Shown: positions 9,749-21,770, counted from the stretch's first letter. The stretch is DNA of 64,000 nt from Ulota crispa (GCA_963920765.1 OY987242.1:2320789-2384788); one strand, 5' to 3'. Program-made: numbers and translations. The notes: generated by a model not told the origin, from the sequence alone.

Positions 9749-11229
9749 TCATGGAATGTCCTTCCACTCCATCGGAATCTCCCCCTGGGTGAGCGTTACC
9801 AAAGCATTGTAGACTTTAAAGTCCATTATGCTATAGGTTGTAGACCTGTCAACAAAAAGTCTATGCAACTCATCTTGACACAACTTCAACGCTTTCATGA
9901 AATCACAGACAAAGATGTCATGGGATTGAGAAAGCTTGATCAAAGAATGCACACAATTTAATAATGGAATAAAACACAATAGAGACAACAAAACCTCTAT
10001 ATCAGTCAAGATGTGGAAGTTGGCAGCATGTCTAGCAACAAACTTTTGTCCTGGACCACGCTCTATGTCAATCCCCATCTTTACCAATAGTGCTTTGTAC
10101 TCCTCTAGAATTTTGAGCGGTGGGCTTCTCATAGAGATCCACTGGGTCTCCACGTTCCTTAGCATCTTATTTCTTTTAGTTTCCAAGAGGTCAATCAGCT
10201 TTTGCAGCTCAATATGGCGTTTGTTGATGCGGCAAAAGTACTTGTACATGGACTGGAACAAGCCCTCCAAGTGAGAGACCAAGGGGTACTTAGACAATGT
10301 CTCCACAACTAAGTTTATCTTGTATGAGGTACAAGATGCCCATAGCAAGAATGGAGCCCACTTCTCTTGGATCTGCTTAGTAACGCCTCCCTTTGCACCT
10401 TGGAAGGTGCTCACTCCATCTACACCAAATCAACAAGCTTGCAAACAATCTCCTCTCTAGTTAACCCACCCTCACCCAACAAAGACTGCATAATAACATT
10501 GGTTAGATGGTTAGCAGTGCTACTCTCAGCAACACAAGAAAGATGCAACAAATGAGGAACTTGGTCCTAGAAATCCATAGCATATACATGGACGCCTATC
10601 CATGATGTATTATCTACAGCAGTGACCTCACTAATACTAATGGAAATGAAGTTTGCAGATTGAATCACTGACCTCAAAGCACCCAAAATAGAAGAATGTA
10701 GATGTTCACTTATTTCCCATCCTGAGGTCTTTGACCAATGCTTCCTGGGTAAATGTTTTACCTTTCAGTGCTATAGCAGATGCTGCTGCTGTTCGAAATC
10801 ACACATGGAGTGACCATGGCTCAAAATCGGTAACAGAGTAGAAAACTGTACCCCCTTATGCTTTGCATTGCCATCCAAACCCAAGGCAAGCTGCTCAATC
10901 ACTGTACTTGGTTGCTTCCAGCCTGCCCAGAGTTGGCAAAACTTCAAATGTTTGCAATCAGAATTAGTGTACGATTCGCCTTTCTTCAACTCTGGTAGCG
11001 GCAACCCATCCTCACGGCAAATCCTCTTACCTTCATGTTTCTCTAGGTTGTCTGCTTTGGGCACAATGACCTTCCTCCGACCAGTGATGGCTATGCAGCT
11101 CTTGCATATTATTCCAATGACTTTGCCATCACCATTGAACTCACCTTGTGCCCAAGCAAAGCGGCATGCCCAGACTTGCTGCCATCTACGAGTGATGGTA
11201 CTGGCTGCCACTTTCCTTCTTTTTGGCAC
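9749..11229 (-). pseudogene. Broken hAT-type transposase-like gene
   Basis: Minus strand. The amino-terminal block (11229-10771) starts MPKRRKVAASTITRRWQQVW and holds a Cys/His zinc-finger-like region (CRFAW...IICKSC...NLEKHEGKR). The middle (about 10770-10415) reads FISISISEVTAVDNTSWIG in one frame but has stops after VYAMDF and KLVDLV and at least one frame change. The next open part (10414-9749) reads STFQGAKGGVTKQIQEKW, then RNVETQWISM. These blocks match the ZNF862-like hAT transposase class found widely in plants. The carboxy-terminal hATC dimerisation region is not seen. Several stops and frameshifts make this a dead copy. Confidence 0.75.
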
Positions 11230-12780
11230 AACAGTAACAACTCTGTCTTGCCTCTTCTTCCCCCCGATGGACCATCAGCACTGCTTGATGTCTCCATTGC
11301 AATGTCTGCATCCTAAGGAGACACAACACTGGCCTCCAAGCCAATGACTGGCGGGTAGTAGGTTGTGCATAAGACTCTAAAATACAAGTTTTGGAAACAC
11401 AATTGACTTTAGCAAAAGGCAGTACAAACCTCCCAATTCCGTTACTGCCTCGGATAAAACCAAATGATTGAACCTTGAAGTTCTCAGGCAATTTCAATTG
11501 CGGAGCCATGACTAAAACCCGCACGGCCCTCAATCCCTACAACTTTGAAAAACTGCAACTGAAAAATGCGGCAATGACACAACAACCCAACAGGAAAACA
11601 ACTTTTGCTACACCCAAGAAACACATGAACTAGCAATATAACACTAGAACTTGGTGATTTTTGTTTGTAACAACAAATCCAATGGCTTCAAGAGAGCAAG
11701 TTCACAATTCAGAATTCGGGAAAGCATGTGACCAAGCATATACATGTAGGAAGATGCACAGTTGCACACCTCTCGAATTGTTTATGCTTAAATCCACAGA
11801 AGCCGGAGATTTCAAATTACACACCGCCCAACTCTTTGTGTTAGTTGCGCCACCAAAGAATTCAACCCTAAGAGCCTACGTTGCATCCATCTCTGAGAGG
11901 CAGTGAATGCCGGAGATGAAATTGCCGCCTCTTGGTTTCAAAGCTTCCCAGACGTGGCGCAAAGGCCAAGAAAGACATTGCGGGCCAAGCTTCAATGCCG
12001 GTGTGCTGGGCTTGCAAATGCGGTCATTCCCCTAAATCCATAGATGCCGGTGGCGGGCCAACAAACTCTTTACTGAACCCCCTCAAGTTTCAAGGCTAAT
12101 CTCTATTTTTCTGCAAGGCTATAGCCCTGCAAGCCTAAAACAGTTGCAAATCACCAATGCCACTGCCAGCAAGTGCAAATGCACAAGTTTTGGCAATGGC
12201 AATGCATTCAGAGCAATGCTACATCAAACCTGCACACCATTACTACAGATGCAGAAGCTGCAACAGCCACCCTAAACAAGTAAGCAGCAATCCCAGCAAC
12301 CAAGCGGGAAGCGCCAAGTTGCACAACATAAAGACCTAAACCGCAAAAGCGCCGCAAATCCAAAAATGAAGGGGATTAGGGCCAAGGCCTAGGGCTAGAG
12401 GTTTGCTAAACCCTAAGGTAAATGATGTATTAACGGGCGCTAAATGTGTGTAGGCGCGGGAGATTTTAAAAACTATACGGACGATGGAGATCTCGCCGCT
12501 TGGACAAAACATGGACAATTAGGATAGCTTGAAGGCAACAAGCGCAGGGGCAGCAAAGTTGACAAACGCGATATCCAGATCTGCCTGCGAGTACAAGTCA
12601 CGATCTGCCAACCACAAGGTATGATTGTGAACTAAAATCTTTATTTTTGTACTTATTTTTACAATGTACATGTAGTGCTGGTTTTTTTTGGTTGAAATCC
12701 AGCAATTTTTAGCCAGATTAGGGAACCCTGGGGACAACGCAGCAAGAATTTGCCAGAAAATTAAACCCTGGGGTCTATGC
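11230..12780. other. No gene recognised
   Basis: Higher GC than the flanks with many short overlapping frames on both strands, none with a family signature or splice support. A minus frame at 11186-11533 directly upstream of the hAT pseudogene could be its leader. Confidence 0.45.
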
Positions 12781-12782
12781 TT

Positions 12783-12853
12783 GATATCCGGCAGAGGTCC
12801 TGGTAGATATCAGGGTAGAGGTCCTAGCAGATATCCGGGTAGAGGTCCTGGTC
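12783..12853. repeat. 24-bp tandem repeat, about three units
   Basis: Units of GATATCCGGGTAGAGGTCCT plus GGTA or a close variant repeat three times. They lie just upstream of the telo-box promoter and orphan exon. Confidence 0.8.
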
Positions 12854-12900
12854 GAGGTCGATGTCGTGTTTGTGGTTATTTGCTCCACGACCTTCGAGGG

Positions 12901-12918
12901 TTTTATAAATTAGGGTTT
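12901..12918 (+). promoter_or_regulatory. TATA-like element with telo-box
   Basis: TTTTATAAATTAGGGTTT joins a TATA-like core to AGGGTTT, the telo-box common in promoters of plant housekeeping genes. It lies about 150 bases upstream of the ATG at 13051. Confidence 0.5.
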
Positions 12919-13050
12919 GCTGGGGTTTGAAACTTGTGTCCAGGTATCCGAGTCTCGGAACTTGTTGCTCGCCTTTCGTCTGTCCCGATTGTGTATCTGA
13001 CGTTGCGTCGAAGGGGAGGGCGCTCAGCGCGTTACGATTAACTACGAAAC

Positions 13051-13131
13051 ATGGCGCAAAGCACTTTGCAGAAGTTGAAGAATCGGTGGAACGCCGAGAC
13101 TAAGGATGAGGAGAAGCTCGCTGCACACATG
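13051..13131 (+). CDS. Putative first coding exon of an unidentified gene
   Basis: A 27-codon exon begins MAQSTLQKLKNRWNAE and continues with TKDEEKLAAHM, then meets a GT donor (ATG|GTATTG) in phase 0. The composition is that of a soluble, charged helix. A TATA/telo-box region lies upstream. Without splicing the frame stops five codons later. I could not find convincing downstream exons between 13132 and 15100. One acceptor at 13326 (TTTCAG|GCTTGC) would add only ACEHALVFMN before a stop; another near 14020 opens a 65-codon frame without family signature. It may be the start of a gene interrupted by transposons, a small peptide gene, or a non-coding transcript. Confidence 0.45.
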
Positions 13132-16100
13132 GTATTGCTATTCTGAAACTCTACTCTGGTTTATTATTCGACCGCTAACTACCTTAACACATCGAAAACA
13201 AATCGGTGGTTTGATGCCAGGCGATTCGCAGAATTCTGAGTTGCTTTTGAACCATGGTGCTGTTCTAGGGTTTACTGCGAACGGCTTTTTATTGTAGGCT
13301 GCTTTTCCTGGGTTGACGTCTTTCAGGCTTGCGAGCATGCTTTGGTTTTTATGAACTAGAGTTGGTGTTCGCCTCGTTTATTGAACTTGATGTGGTCTTG
13401 GACATTGAAGCCCAGGAGTCGGTCATGTTTCTATTGGGAAAAATAATGGAAAAGACGTTCGCCATGCAAACCTGGCATTAGATTAGGGTAACAAACGCAA
13501 CGAAGCCCTGTCCGAGGTATAGAGCGCCCTTGTACATTTAGACCTAAGTGGGATGGTATGCTCAACCTGACAGCCAGCTCCTTTTAGCTTTATTTTTATT
13601 TAGTTTTTGTGTTTTTGAGTGTTTGGCTGGGATTGCTCCAAGAATTTGGTTGAAGTTACCTTTTTGGGCTAGTTTTGCGCAAATACACAACATGTTTCTG
13701 GCTATTAAGATGAATTCTAATTGAAGTTTGACTAAACAGTCACATATTGCTCCTTAAATTTTCTATAGATATAGAGCTAGTCCTAAGGTAATCCTCAATT
13801 TCTGGTGAATTTTAACACAATAACGAATGATTGCTGGTACCGGCAAGCTGTACTTGCACTTTTTCTGGTTTCTGGTTTATGAGGGTCCTCAAGGAGCACC
13901 CTGAATCTGGGATGGGGATTGGGGGTCTTGATCTGGCAGGGTCTTCATATTTTCAGGCTAAAACCCTTTAGTATGTTGAGTATCCTTCACCGAGTCCTCT
14001 ATCATATAAAGTAATCCTTGCAGTTTGAGTTTCCAGGGTTTGAAGCTGATCTTTATCTCTTGTTGGATGCAGAGACTTCTGCGAGCCGTGGGGTTGTTTG
14101 CAGGATCAGTTTTTTTGATGCGCAATTTCGGCGACCTAATGGCAATTTAAGCCAGAACGAGCGGACTGATGCTTCGCCTCTAGCCCTGTTTCCTTTACGG
14201 GTAGTAGAGGCGTGAGGGAAGTAAGCTTGTGATGAACATAGCTGCCTACGGAAAACAATTATTTGTACACATGCGCTGGAAATTTGCAACCCATATATGG
14301 CAGAGACGTGATGGATTAATTACTTACAACTTTCGTGCATTCTGAAGTATGAGTTTGGTTGTTCTTTGCAGCTATTTAATGATGTTTCTTTCAAGTATTT
14401 GTACATTGCTATGCATGTAAAGCTTCCTTGTAAAATTCAGGTAGTCCATTCAATGTGACTAGTAGGATAAGTTTAGGGTTTAACTCTCTTCACTCAGTTT
14501 ATTCACGCTGTCCATAGGTCGGTCATTTCAGGGTTTCAACGTGTTCGTGACTGACACTGGCTACAAAGATGAGCAGTGTGATCCTTCTTTTTCTAGAATC
14601 CGGGCCCTTCGTAGATTGAGGACTGTGATTCTGAATTAGTCTTCTTCTGTGGGCCAGCTCTGGTACTCTTGCAGATTCTTTTGTTTCATTTCTTATGAGA
14701 AGAACTCAGAGTCTCGGACAGACCCATGTTGGCCCAGAGCTCTGTCGCTGAATCTGATTCTGGATGTAAGCTTATATTCCTCTTTTCTGCTTTGTGAAGG
14801 TTGTACCTTGCCAGTATACTTAAATATCTGCAATTTTGCTTGGATTCCTGGCACTTACAGGTCTTATTGGTCCAGACGTCCAGTAGTTTCGATTTGATAT
14901 CCCGATTCTGACGACCGATTCCATTGAACAATTGTGTCTGCATCGCCCTGGCTTCTGAAAAGTTGTCCTGAACATTCACACGTTATTTGATCATCGTTCT
15001 TTGTATGACAATTATTATGATTTCTACATTTTCAGCATTGGAAACTTGGCCACTCAACGGTCTCTACAATGAACGGCAAACTTTGGATTCCTTTCTTTGC
15101 GTTCTTAGCTGTGGTGGGGAAAGATGAAATCCTGTGGCCTTCCAAGAAAGAATGTTTGATTGATTGATAATGATAGAAGCACAGCTCTCATGAATCTCAT
15201 AAATTCCACCTCAACCTTGAAAAGAATTACTACTAGAAAGTCTATTTAATGATAGGGCTACTCGAGTTTTAAGAAGAATGACCAACCTTAAAGGAGCATC
15301 CAAACAAGTTAATAAATGAGATAATACACCACACTAAAAATGAAAGCCTCTCAAAGCAACCTTGTGTGTTGCCAAAATGAATACTTTACAGAACTCCTCA
15401 ATAACATGCTTTAAAAAGTACTTGTATTTCAATTAGTCATACAAACGTTTCATGTTCTTCTTGAAACTTTGAGTTCTTCCATCATCACCACAAATATCAT
15501 TGTTATAGTACAATAGTGTTATTGTAAAGTTGATTGTTACAAAATTGCAACAACGGCCAAAACATGCCATATCATCATGGCCAATGCCATATCATCATAA
15601 ACAACACAAATGCCATTGACACTATGTACCTACATTCATCCATAACGATCAAATGACACGGAAGAAAGAAAAAGATATGTTGAAATTTCAAGGCTTGAAC
15701 TTATGGCCTCAACTTGATGGCCTTGACACCTTTATACATGGAGAAATAGCTCTCGTTAATTTTTTTTAAGGAGTAGTTGGGGCAGCGTTTAGATAGAAAT
15801 TTCCAACCAAAATCCAGCATTTTTCACTATTAATTGGTTTTTCATTGGATTGCATCAAACATGTTTATTACTTACACTGTAATATACTAATACTAGTGGA
15901 CCCTTGTACCCGGTGTTCCGGCAGAGGGCCATCACGGGAGGGGATTCTTGCAAAAAAATTAACATGACCTTCCTCATAATCACCTTCTTCAAGATTCTTC
16001 TCCTTTCCATTCCAATGAGCTCACTTTTACTATGCTTACCTACACGCTTTGCCTCCTTTTCTAAGCAACCACCCCCTATTCCCTTGTATACCCCATCCCT

Positions 16101-16297
16101 AAGGACAACCAAAACTACCACATAACCATAAAAATAAGAATAACCACCACATAACCATAGAAATAAGAATAACCGCCACATAACCGCCACTTAATCTTCT
16201 TGTAGCAACACCCAACTACTCAACTAATAGAAATTTATTCTATTATAGACACCCAACTACCCAACTAATGAAACCAAGCCTATTATTAGTATAGATT

Positions 16298-16299
<2 letters not shown>
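13132..16299. other. No gene recognised; possible introns or 3' part of the orphan gene
   Basis: 13132-15120 has near single-copy composition and could be introns or untranslated sequence of the transcript starting near 12.9 kb. 15140-16290 is more AT-rich, with a short duplication of ATGCCATATCATCATGGCCA type near 15562-15600. A plus/minus repeat of CCACATAACCATAAAAATAA units lies at 16118-16195. Confidence 0.4.

Positions 16300-16338
<39 letters not shown>
16300..16338. repeat. 39-base poly(T) tract
   Basis: An uninterrupted run of T, unusually long for the window. It could be the poly(A) tail of a retroposed copy on the minus strand or a simple homopolymer expansion. I cannot identify a retroposed gene next to it. 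Confidence 0.9.
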
Positions 16339-16552
16339 CTTTATTTATAGAATTTGAATGGATTTAAACATGACAGTTTCAAATTCAACTGGCTTTTTTG
16401 CAATTTCAAATAACTCGCAATACACTAAATATTGGTTCTCCCCCAAGTCCCCAACATCAGTTGGAGGCATTCTCAAGGCCAATTGGACTAAAATTTGGGC
16501 TGAAACAATTCCAAATTTTTGATCTTGTCTCTTAGTGTAGAGCAGTCCTTAA

Positions 16553-17453
16553 CCCCTAAAGGATCAAACAGTTGTTCAATAGCCACTTGGGAACTCAGGT
16601 AGGGTCATATCAAGTCAATTTTTATTGAATGTTCTCAAAATTGTTTTGCAAGGTGCAAAGATGTATCTCGTAAGTGGAAATGTAATTTTTTCCCCAATTG
16701 GATGCCCAGTTTAAAAGTTATGTTACCCAAAAGAATTTGGGTAGCTTGGGCAGCTTGGGCATCTTTGGAGAATCTTAAAAAAACATGGTGTACAAGTGTC
16801 AAAAAACAAGAAAAAATATGAACTCTCACATCACATTTAGAAGGGAGTCAAACTTTGTTAACTATGTTTGGGCAGTTTCAAGAAAAACAAAATTCCTCTA
16901 ACTTCAAGCCCTATTATCTTTCAATCTATAAATCCAAAACTCTTGAATTTTTTTTTCACATATTCCAAATGATTGTCTCTAACTTTTTGCCATTGAGATT
17001 TCAAAAAAAAGACTTTCTCATTACACAAGAAATCATGACTAATGTATTGCTAGTTCACTTAACCTCTTTGCATTGCAGGGCGATTTAGAATAAGCTAGAC
17101 TCTATCTTTGCATCTGAAAATTTTCATGAGTGAACCTAACATCATATACTTGTGAATGGTCAAAAAACTCAAATTTGTGCAGAGAAAAAATTTACTCTAG
17201 GAAGGCTCAAAGTCTACTGACCTTGTTTTGCAGGAATGAAAAAAAGCTATTTTTTGCACCTCAAACGTTACAATCTTACAATTCGTGCAGTCAAATGGGC
17301 TGAATTTCTTTGCACATATTAACTTATCTGTTTGACAGACTTTTGTATGGTTGGGATTGAGAAAAAAAAAATTTATTTTCAATTTTGGGCAATGCACTAA
17401 TACTTGGTAGTTTCTAAGATTTTTCTCAAAAAACACCCTTGGTCCTTTAGGGG
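16553..17453. mobile_element. TTAA-flanked TIR element (piggyBac-like MITE), 901 bp
   Basis: Left TTAA at 16549-16552 is followed by CCCCTAAAGGATCAAA. The right end, read on the complement, is TTAA then CCCCTAAAGGACCAAGGGTG, with TTAA at 17454-17457. TTAA duplications beside termini starting CCC are the hallmark of piggyBac-type insertion. No transposase is readable, so it would be non-autonomous. The first ten terminal bases resemble the related 0.9-kb family at 18945-19851. Confidence 0.75.
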
Positions 17454-17457
17454 TTAA

Positions 17458-18940
17458 GGTAGGTAGCTCAAAAAGTGACAATTTAAGAGTTGATTTGCCT
17501 TTTCATGGTCTTTCCAAGACATGTAGTTTTTTTGTTTAATTTCTTAGACAAAGAGATATGGATGTCAAATGTAATACAATTTTTTTCATATTTTTTGAAG
17601 CATTATTGAATTGTTGATGAATTTTCAAAATTCCTTGTAGGAGGCACCTGTTTGTGATTCTAGGTCTTCCATAAACTATTCCCTTGCAACTTATAAAAAG
17701 ATGAGGTGAAATCAAAGAGTGTGATTGGCTTTTGCAAGAAAAAACCCCTTTTCTTTTTTGACTAAGTGGAGGATCCATTCAAGAATCACCTCAGATCCAT
17801 TCTTGGACTACTTATGGGACGCTTTATGTGAGAGGGGATGCAATTTGAGCTACCTACCTTAATTAATCTTCTACACTAAACATTGCATTTAGGTTGCCTT
17901 GATAATTAAGTTGCCTTACCTTGATAAGTTACCTCTGTCAAGACTCATCACTTGGCCACTTGGAAGTACATGCATCTCTCTAGATACTTGGATTTCACAT
18001 GTTTACACAGCAAGTTTGTTGTTCTGCAGCTTCATTGTTGTTGCCAAGACTTTTAAAAATTGATTGCCTACAATAATTAGCAACAATGAGTATTTATATA
18101 GTGTAAAATGTTGAGAAATTAGCGTGGAGCAACCTAAACACAATATTCAGTGCAGGTGTGTCTTCCTGTCGTCGTGTCGGCGCCGAAATTCTGTGTACGT
18201 AAAGTGCAAGGCCACTTCTGAAGCCAGCTTTTCCACTTTACTCCATGCTTCACTGCTCATTTCTGCACCTCTGATAGAGCTTGTCTTTCTTTCTAGGCGG
18301 TACGATTGGGTTGAGTACACAATCTGGTGATGTTTCGACAATCATGAAGAAGGTTGATGCCATTGTGCATGTACCTTCACTCCAGCTCTCCTGTCGTTTC
18401 TCAATTTCTCTGCGAACTGTGACGCTTCGTGATTCGTGAAGGTTACGTTTATTACTCCTGAAGTATCAGCTTCTAACGTGCGGTGTAACTTACCAACGGT
18501 GCCCTGAATGGCATGTATAGTCGCATCGTATCAGAAACGGAGAGATAGATATCTAGATAGCGCTGCCTGCCAATGGCTGAGTGTCGAGCTCCGGGCTCGT
18601 TGCCATGGAGTTTTGGAAAGCAGTGGATCGACCACTTGGATTTGAACTTTGTGGCTTCAAAGAGAGGAATATGGGTGAGGGTTTAACCTAACATGCATGT
18701 GAAAGCATTGCGGGCATTGACGTGGGTGCATCTTGGAGCAATGGAATACGCGAGTTGTGTGTCGTCGATTGACTACACTGCTTTGAGATCGATGCAGCGA
18801 TGTCGGTGTTCAGTGATTGCTTGCCTGTGTTGCGTTAAACCCTCTCTCTATTCCTGCCTTTGCCTTACAATTTAGGTACCAGCTGCAGAATCGATGCCCC
18901 CAGCCTTGAGTGAACTGGGAAGAAACTGACAACCTGAACA
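17458..18940. other. No firm gene; possible gene fragments at 18124-18460
   Basis: 18124-18330 carries a frame with a chloroplast-transit-like, Arg/Ser/Cys-rich part (SVYVKCKATSEASFS, then TLLHASLLISAPLIE). The frame is followed by TTTCTTTCTAG, a possible acceptor. No known family is recognised and no complete exon series could be joined. The rest is AT-rich. Confidence 0.35.
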
Positions 18941-18944
18941 TTAA

Positions 18945-19851
18945 CCCCTAAATGCCCAAGGGTGTTTTTAAGGTAGTTTTGAAGTTTTTGACTTGTCCTT
19001 GTAAGATCATTATCAAACATCAAAATAAAATTGTAGTTGTTGAATCTTGAACTTCAAGGTCTCTAGATGGCACTACCAAAAAGAATCCAAAATGGTCGCG
19101 CAAATTTTAAGATATTTGTGATTGAATGATGAGTATGGAGTTTTTTGCTTTTATTGAAGCTGCCCAAAACTTCTAATGCAAATTGGTAATTTTTGAATAC
19201 AAAATTGGGAGACAACCACTTAGGATGCTTTAGTATTTATTGTTGTTACTTCAAAACCAATGGCCCCTCTTCCAAATCCACGACCACAATTTCACAAATG
19301 AGCCTGCAATGCAACTGTCAAAACGCAACCATCTAATACAAAGAAATTTTCAACTTCAATTATTGAGCAAAAATCATTGTGAATGAAAGAAAATTCAATG
19401 GTGAAAGGATCCTAATTTCTATAACAAAGACATTCCAAGTGAAATTAGCCCAAAAGCACTTTTAGATTTTGTTAGATGTCAAAATTTCAGTAAAATGGCC
19501 CTTATTGCCCAAGGGAGTGCCCGAGGGAAATCTTCACCTTTTGCTCAACTTGATACCGGTTTTTTCAATGTGGCAACTTCTCATAGGCTCTGTGACACTA
19601 TTCACAACACTATGCATGACACTATTCACGACACTATTCACGATAGGAAATGTATGCTTGTAGTTAACCTTCCACCAAAAACAAATAGAATAAGATATGG
19701 AAGAAATTGAATTTGAACAGCAAAGCTAACTTCAATGCGCAACTTTTCCACTAAAAATACCTCAAAACAATATAATCTGTAACTTCAACAGGATTTCAAA
19801 GTTTCCTGAAATTTTTGGACACCAGAATATGGTGCCTTGGGCATTTAGGCG
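18945..19851. mobile_element. TTAA-flanked TIR element, copy A (907 bp)
   Basis: TTAA (18941-18944), then CCCCTAAATGCCCAAGG. The right end on the complement is TTAA (19852-19855), then CGCCTAAATGCCCAAGG. A full-length relative lies at 47892-48757 with the same interior landmarks (GTAGTTTTGAAGTTTTTGA; GGGAGTGCC; GACACTATTCACAAC repeats). Non-coding, piggyBac-like by its TTAA target and termini. Confidence 0.82.
19590..19650. repeat. Short tandem repeat ACACTATTCACGAC inside the TTAA element
   Basis: Four to five imperfect units of about 12-15 bases. The copy at 47892-48757 has the same array (48465-48550) with more units. Confidence 0.75.
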
Positions 19852-19900
19852 TTAAGTTATATAATATGAATTGGTATGGCATCAATCTCTGTATCTCTAG

Positions 19901-20077
19901 ATGGTGAAGGTTGTACGCGGACCCGTACGACGAGTTTTTGTTGGCAAACAGCCTCGCTTGGAATTAGAGAGTGATCATGTGCACCGTGCTGCTAGTTTGA
20001 CAGTGGTGCTCGTAATGTTAGGTCTATTGAATTCCTCCGTTAGTGGAAACGAATCCACAGAAGACCATATTCGTTAA
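19901..20077 (+). other. Short open frame, possible exon of unknown gene
   Basis: After TATCTCTAG a frame reads MVKVVRGPVRRVFVGKQPR, then a hydrophobic stretch (SLTVVLVMLGLLNSS). It ends at TAA inside the terminal repeat of the next inverted-repeat element, so its end is set by that insertion. It might be an exon of a gene disrupted by the flanking elements. No family recognised. Confidence 0.3.
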
Positions 20078-20569
20078 ATTGGGAAAAAATGATACATTTT
20101 GGGACTTCTGAATTTTGCATTTGTGAGAGTATTTTGGCAATTAAAAGTGAGTTTTATCATAAATCCTTCAAGATCCTGTATCATTGATATAAGATCTTGA
20201 AGAAATCATCATGAAATTCACTTGAAATCATCAAAGTACTCTTGAAAATGCAAAATTCAGAAGTCCCAAAATGTATCCTTTTAAAGAATAAGGTGTTACA
20301 AATGTCATATTTGTTAAATTGGGCTAAAACGGTCAGTTTGGGACTTCTGAAGGTTTGGGTTGATCACCCCAAAGTAGGCCCCAAACCGAGCTCCAGCATT
20401 TTTTTTGGTACGCATGTCCTCACCTCACCTGAGAGGAGGAATTTGTGAGGGAAAAAATCTTAGTGGCTCCGACTAAATCTGATACTTTTGAATCTAGTTT
20501 GAGGTGACTATTTTGGATTGAGGTGGAGTACAAAATGGTACCTCTATTTTTCCCAATTTAACGAATATG
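20066..20569. mobile_element. Inverted-repeat element with CATATTCGTTAAATTGGG termini
   Basis: The 23-base left terminus (CATATTCGTTAAATTGGG plus A-tract) is matched by its complement at the right end. The internal stretch TTTTGGGACTTCTGAATTTTGC also has an inverted partner near 20250. A second, direct copy of the left end starts at 20309 (CATATTTGTTAAATTGGGC), suggesting a nested or duplicated copy. A diverged relative is at about 52044-52262. The target duplication is not resolved. Confidence 0.65.
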
Positions 20570-21424
20570 ACGTTTACAGCTAATGTGACGCTGACCATCT
20601 TTTCTATTGTTAGAATGATCAGATTCCTAAGGGTTTTTTATTGTCAAACCAAGAGGATTCTAATGCATTTGAAGAATGTGTATAGTCAATTTAGTTAAAA
20701 TGGTGGTGTTTAGGTGCTATTTTCACATGAGCAGGAAAAATGAGGAAAAGTGAGAAGAGGGATCTAGTGATGGTTTGAAGGCTAAGATATGTAGATGATT
20801 TTGGTAAACATGCACGGTTGTCACTATTTTCACTCCCCGCGGCCTCCCAAAATCTCAGCGTCCATTTTGATCTCTTCTAATTCTCTGCGCCATTTTAACA
20901 AAATTAGTATTAAGTGTTTTTAGTCACTACTGTTGCATGGACTCAAGAGTTCTATTGTATATGATTCACAGGGCGTCCAAGAAGCCATTATCCCAAGAAG
21001 CATTTGCTCCTTATTAAACTAGTCTAATTACTAGAAGTAAGTACAATTATCACAGTGAAAAAGGCAGGGAATTTAACACGGATGCAGGATAAAATAACTT
21101 TGTAAATCATGCAATGATATGACGCTAGATTGAAAACTACCAAATCTCTCCTCCAAGAGTTGAATATGTTACAGGAACCAGTACAGAAGGATTTGAATAT
21201 AGCGAAGCGTCGGTGATCAAAACCGCTCTGAAATCTTCGTCACAGTACAGATGCAAGACCAATGAACATTGTAAATGCTATATCCAGAATTGTTATAAAC
21301 TAAGCAGTCAAGAGAGTCGAAGATATGTTACAGGAACCAGCAGTGTTGTCTACCTCAACAGATTTGAGAAGATGTCAAACACAACGTCGCCGGCATCTTT
21401 GACCTAAAACAAAACATGAAAAAT
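20570..21424. other. No gene recognised; 3' flank of the PLD gene
   Basis: Contains a direct repeat reading AATATGTTACAGGAACCAG at about 21163-21182 with a partner at 21324-21342. Otherwise featureless. Confidence 0.5.
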
Positions 21425-21770
21425 TTCAAGGGTTTAGATGCAATAAGGCTATCACATGGTGTTTTCAGCACGTGTGTATTTCTTAAAAGCTAGAAAACCA
21501 CCTCTAGACAGTTTTAGATTCAAGATTTGAACTTTTTTGGTTTAGGACTTTTGGGGACATTTCACAACCCCACCTCTTTTCATACACTTTTACTTCTAAT
21601 TGGGGACAAAACTCAACAGCCCACTTCAAGGATTAGGTGCAATAAAGCTACCACATGGTATTTTGAGCAAGTGTGCAGTTAAAAAAAAGCTGGAAAACTA
21701 CCTCTAGATGGTTTTAGATTCAAGGTTTGAACTTTTTTAGTTTTGGACTTTTGGGGACTAAATTCAACAG
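21425..21770. repeat. Direct duplication, about 190-bp unit
   Basis: Two adjacent copies, about 21425-21570 and 21625-21770, share GCAATAAGGCTATCACATGG and TTTTAGATTCAAGATTTGAA, followed by GGACTTTTGGGGAC. They lie immediately downstream of the PLD stop codon. Confidence 0.75.

Noticed and set aside
14560-14640. C/D-box snoRNA candidate (AGATGAG ... TTCTGAAT)
   Set aside because: The C box deviates from RTGATGA and no terminal stem or guide sequence could be shown.
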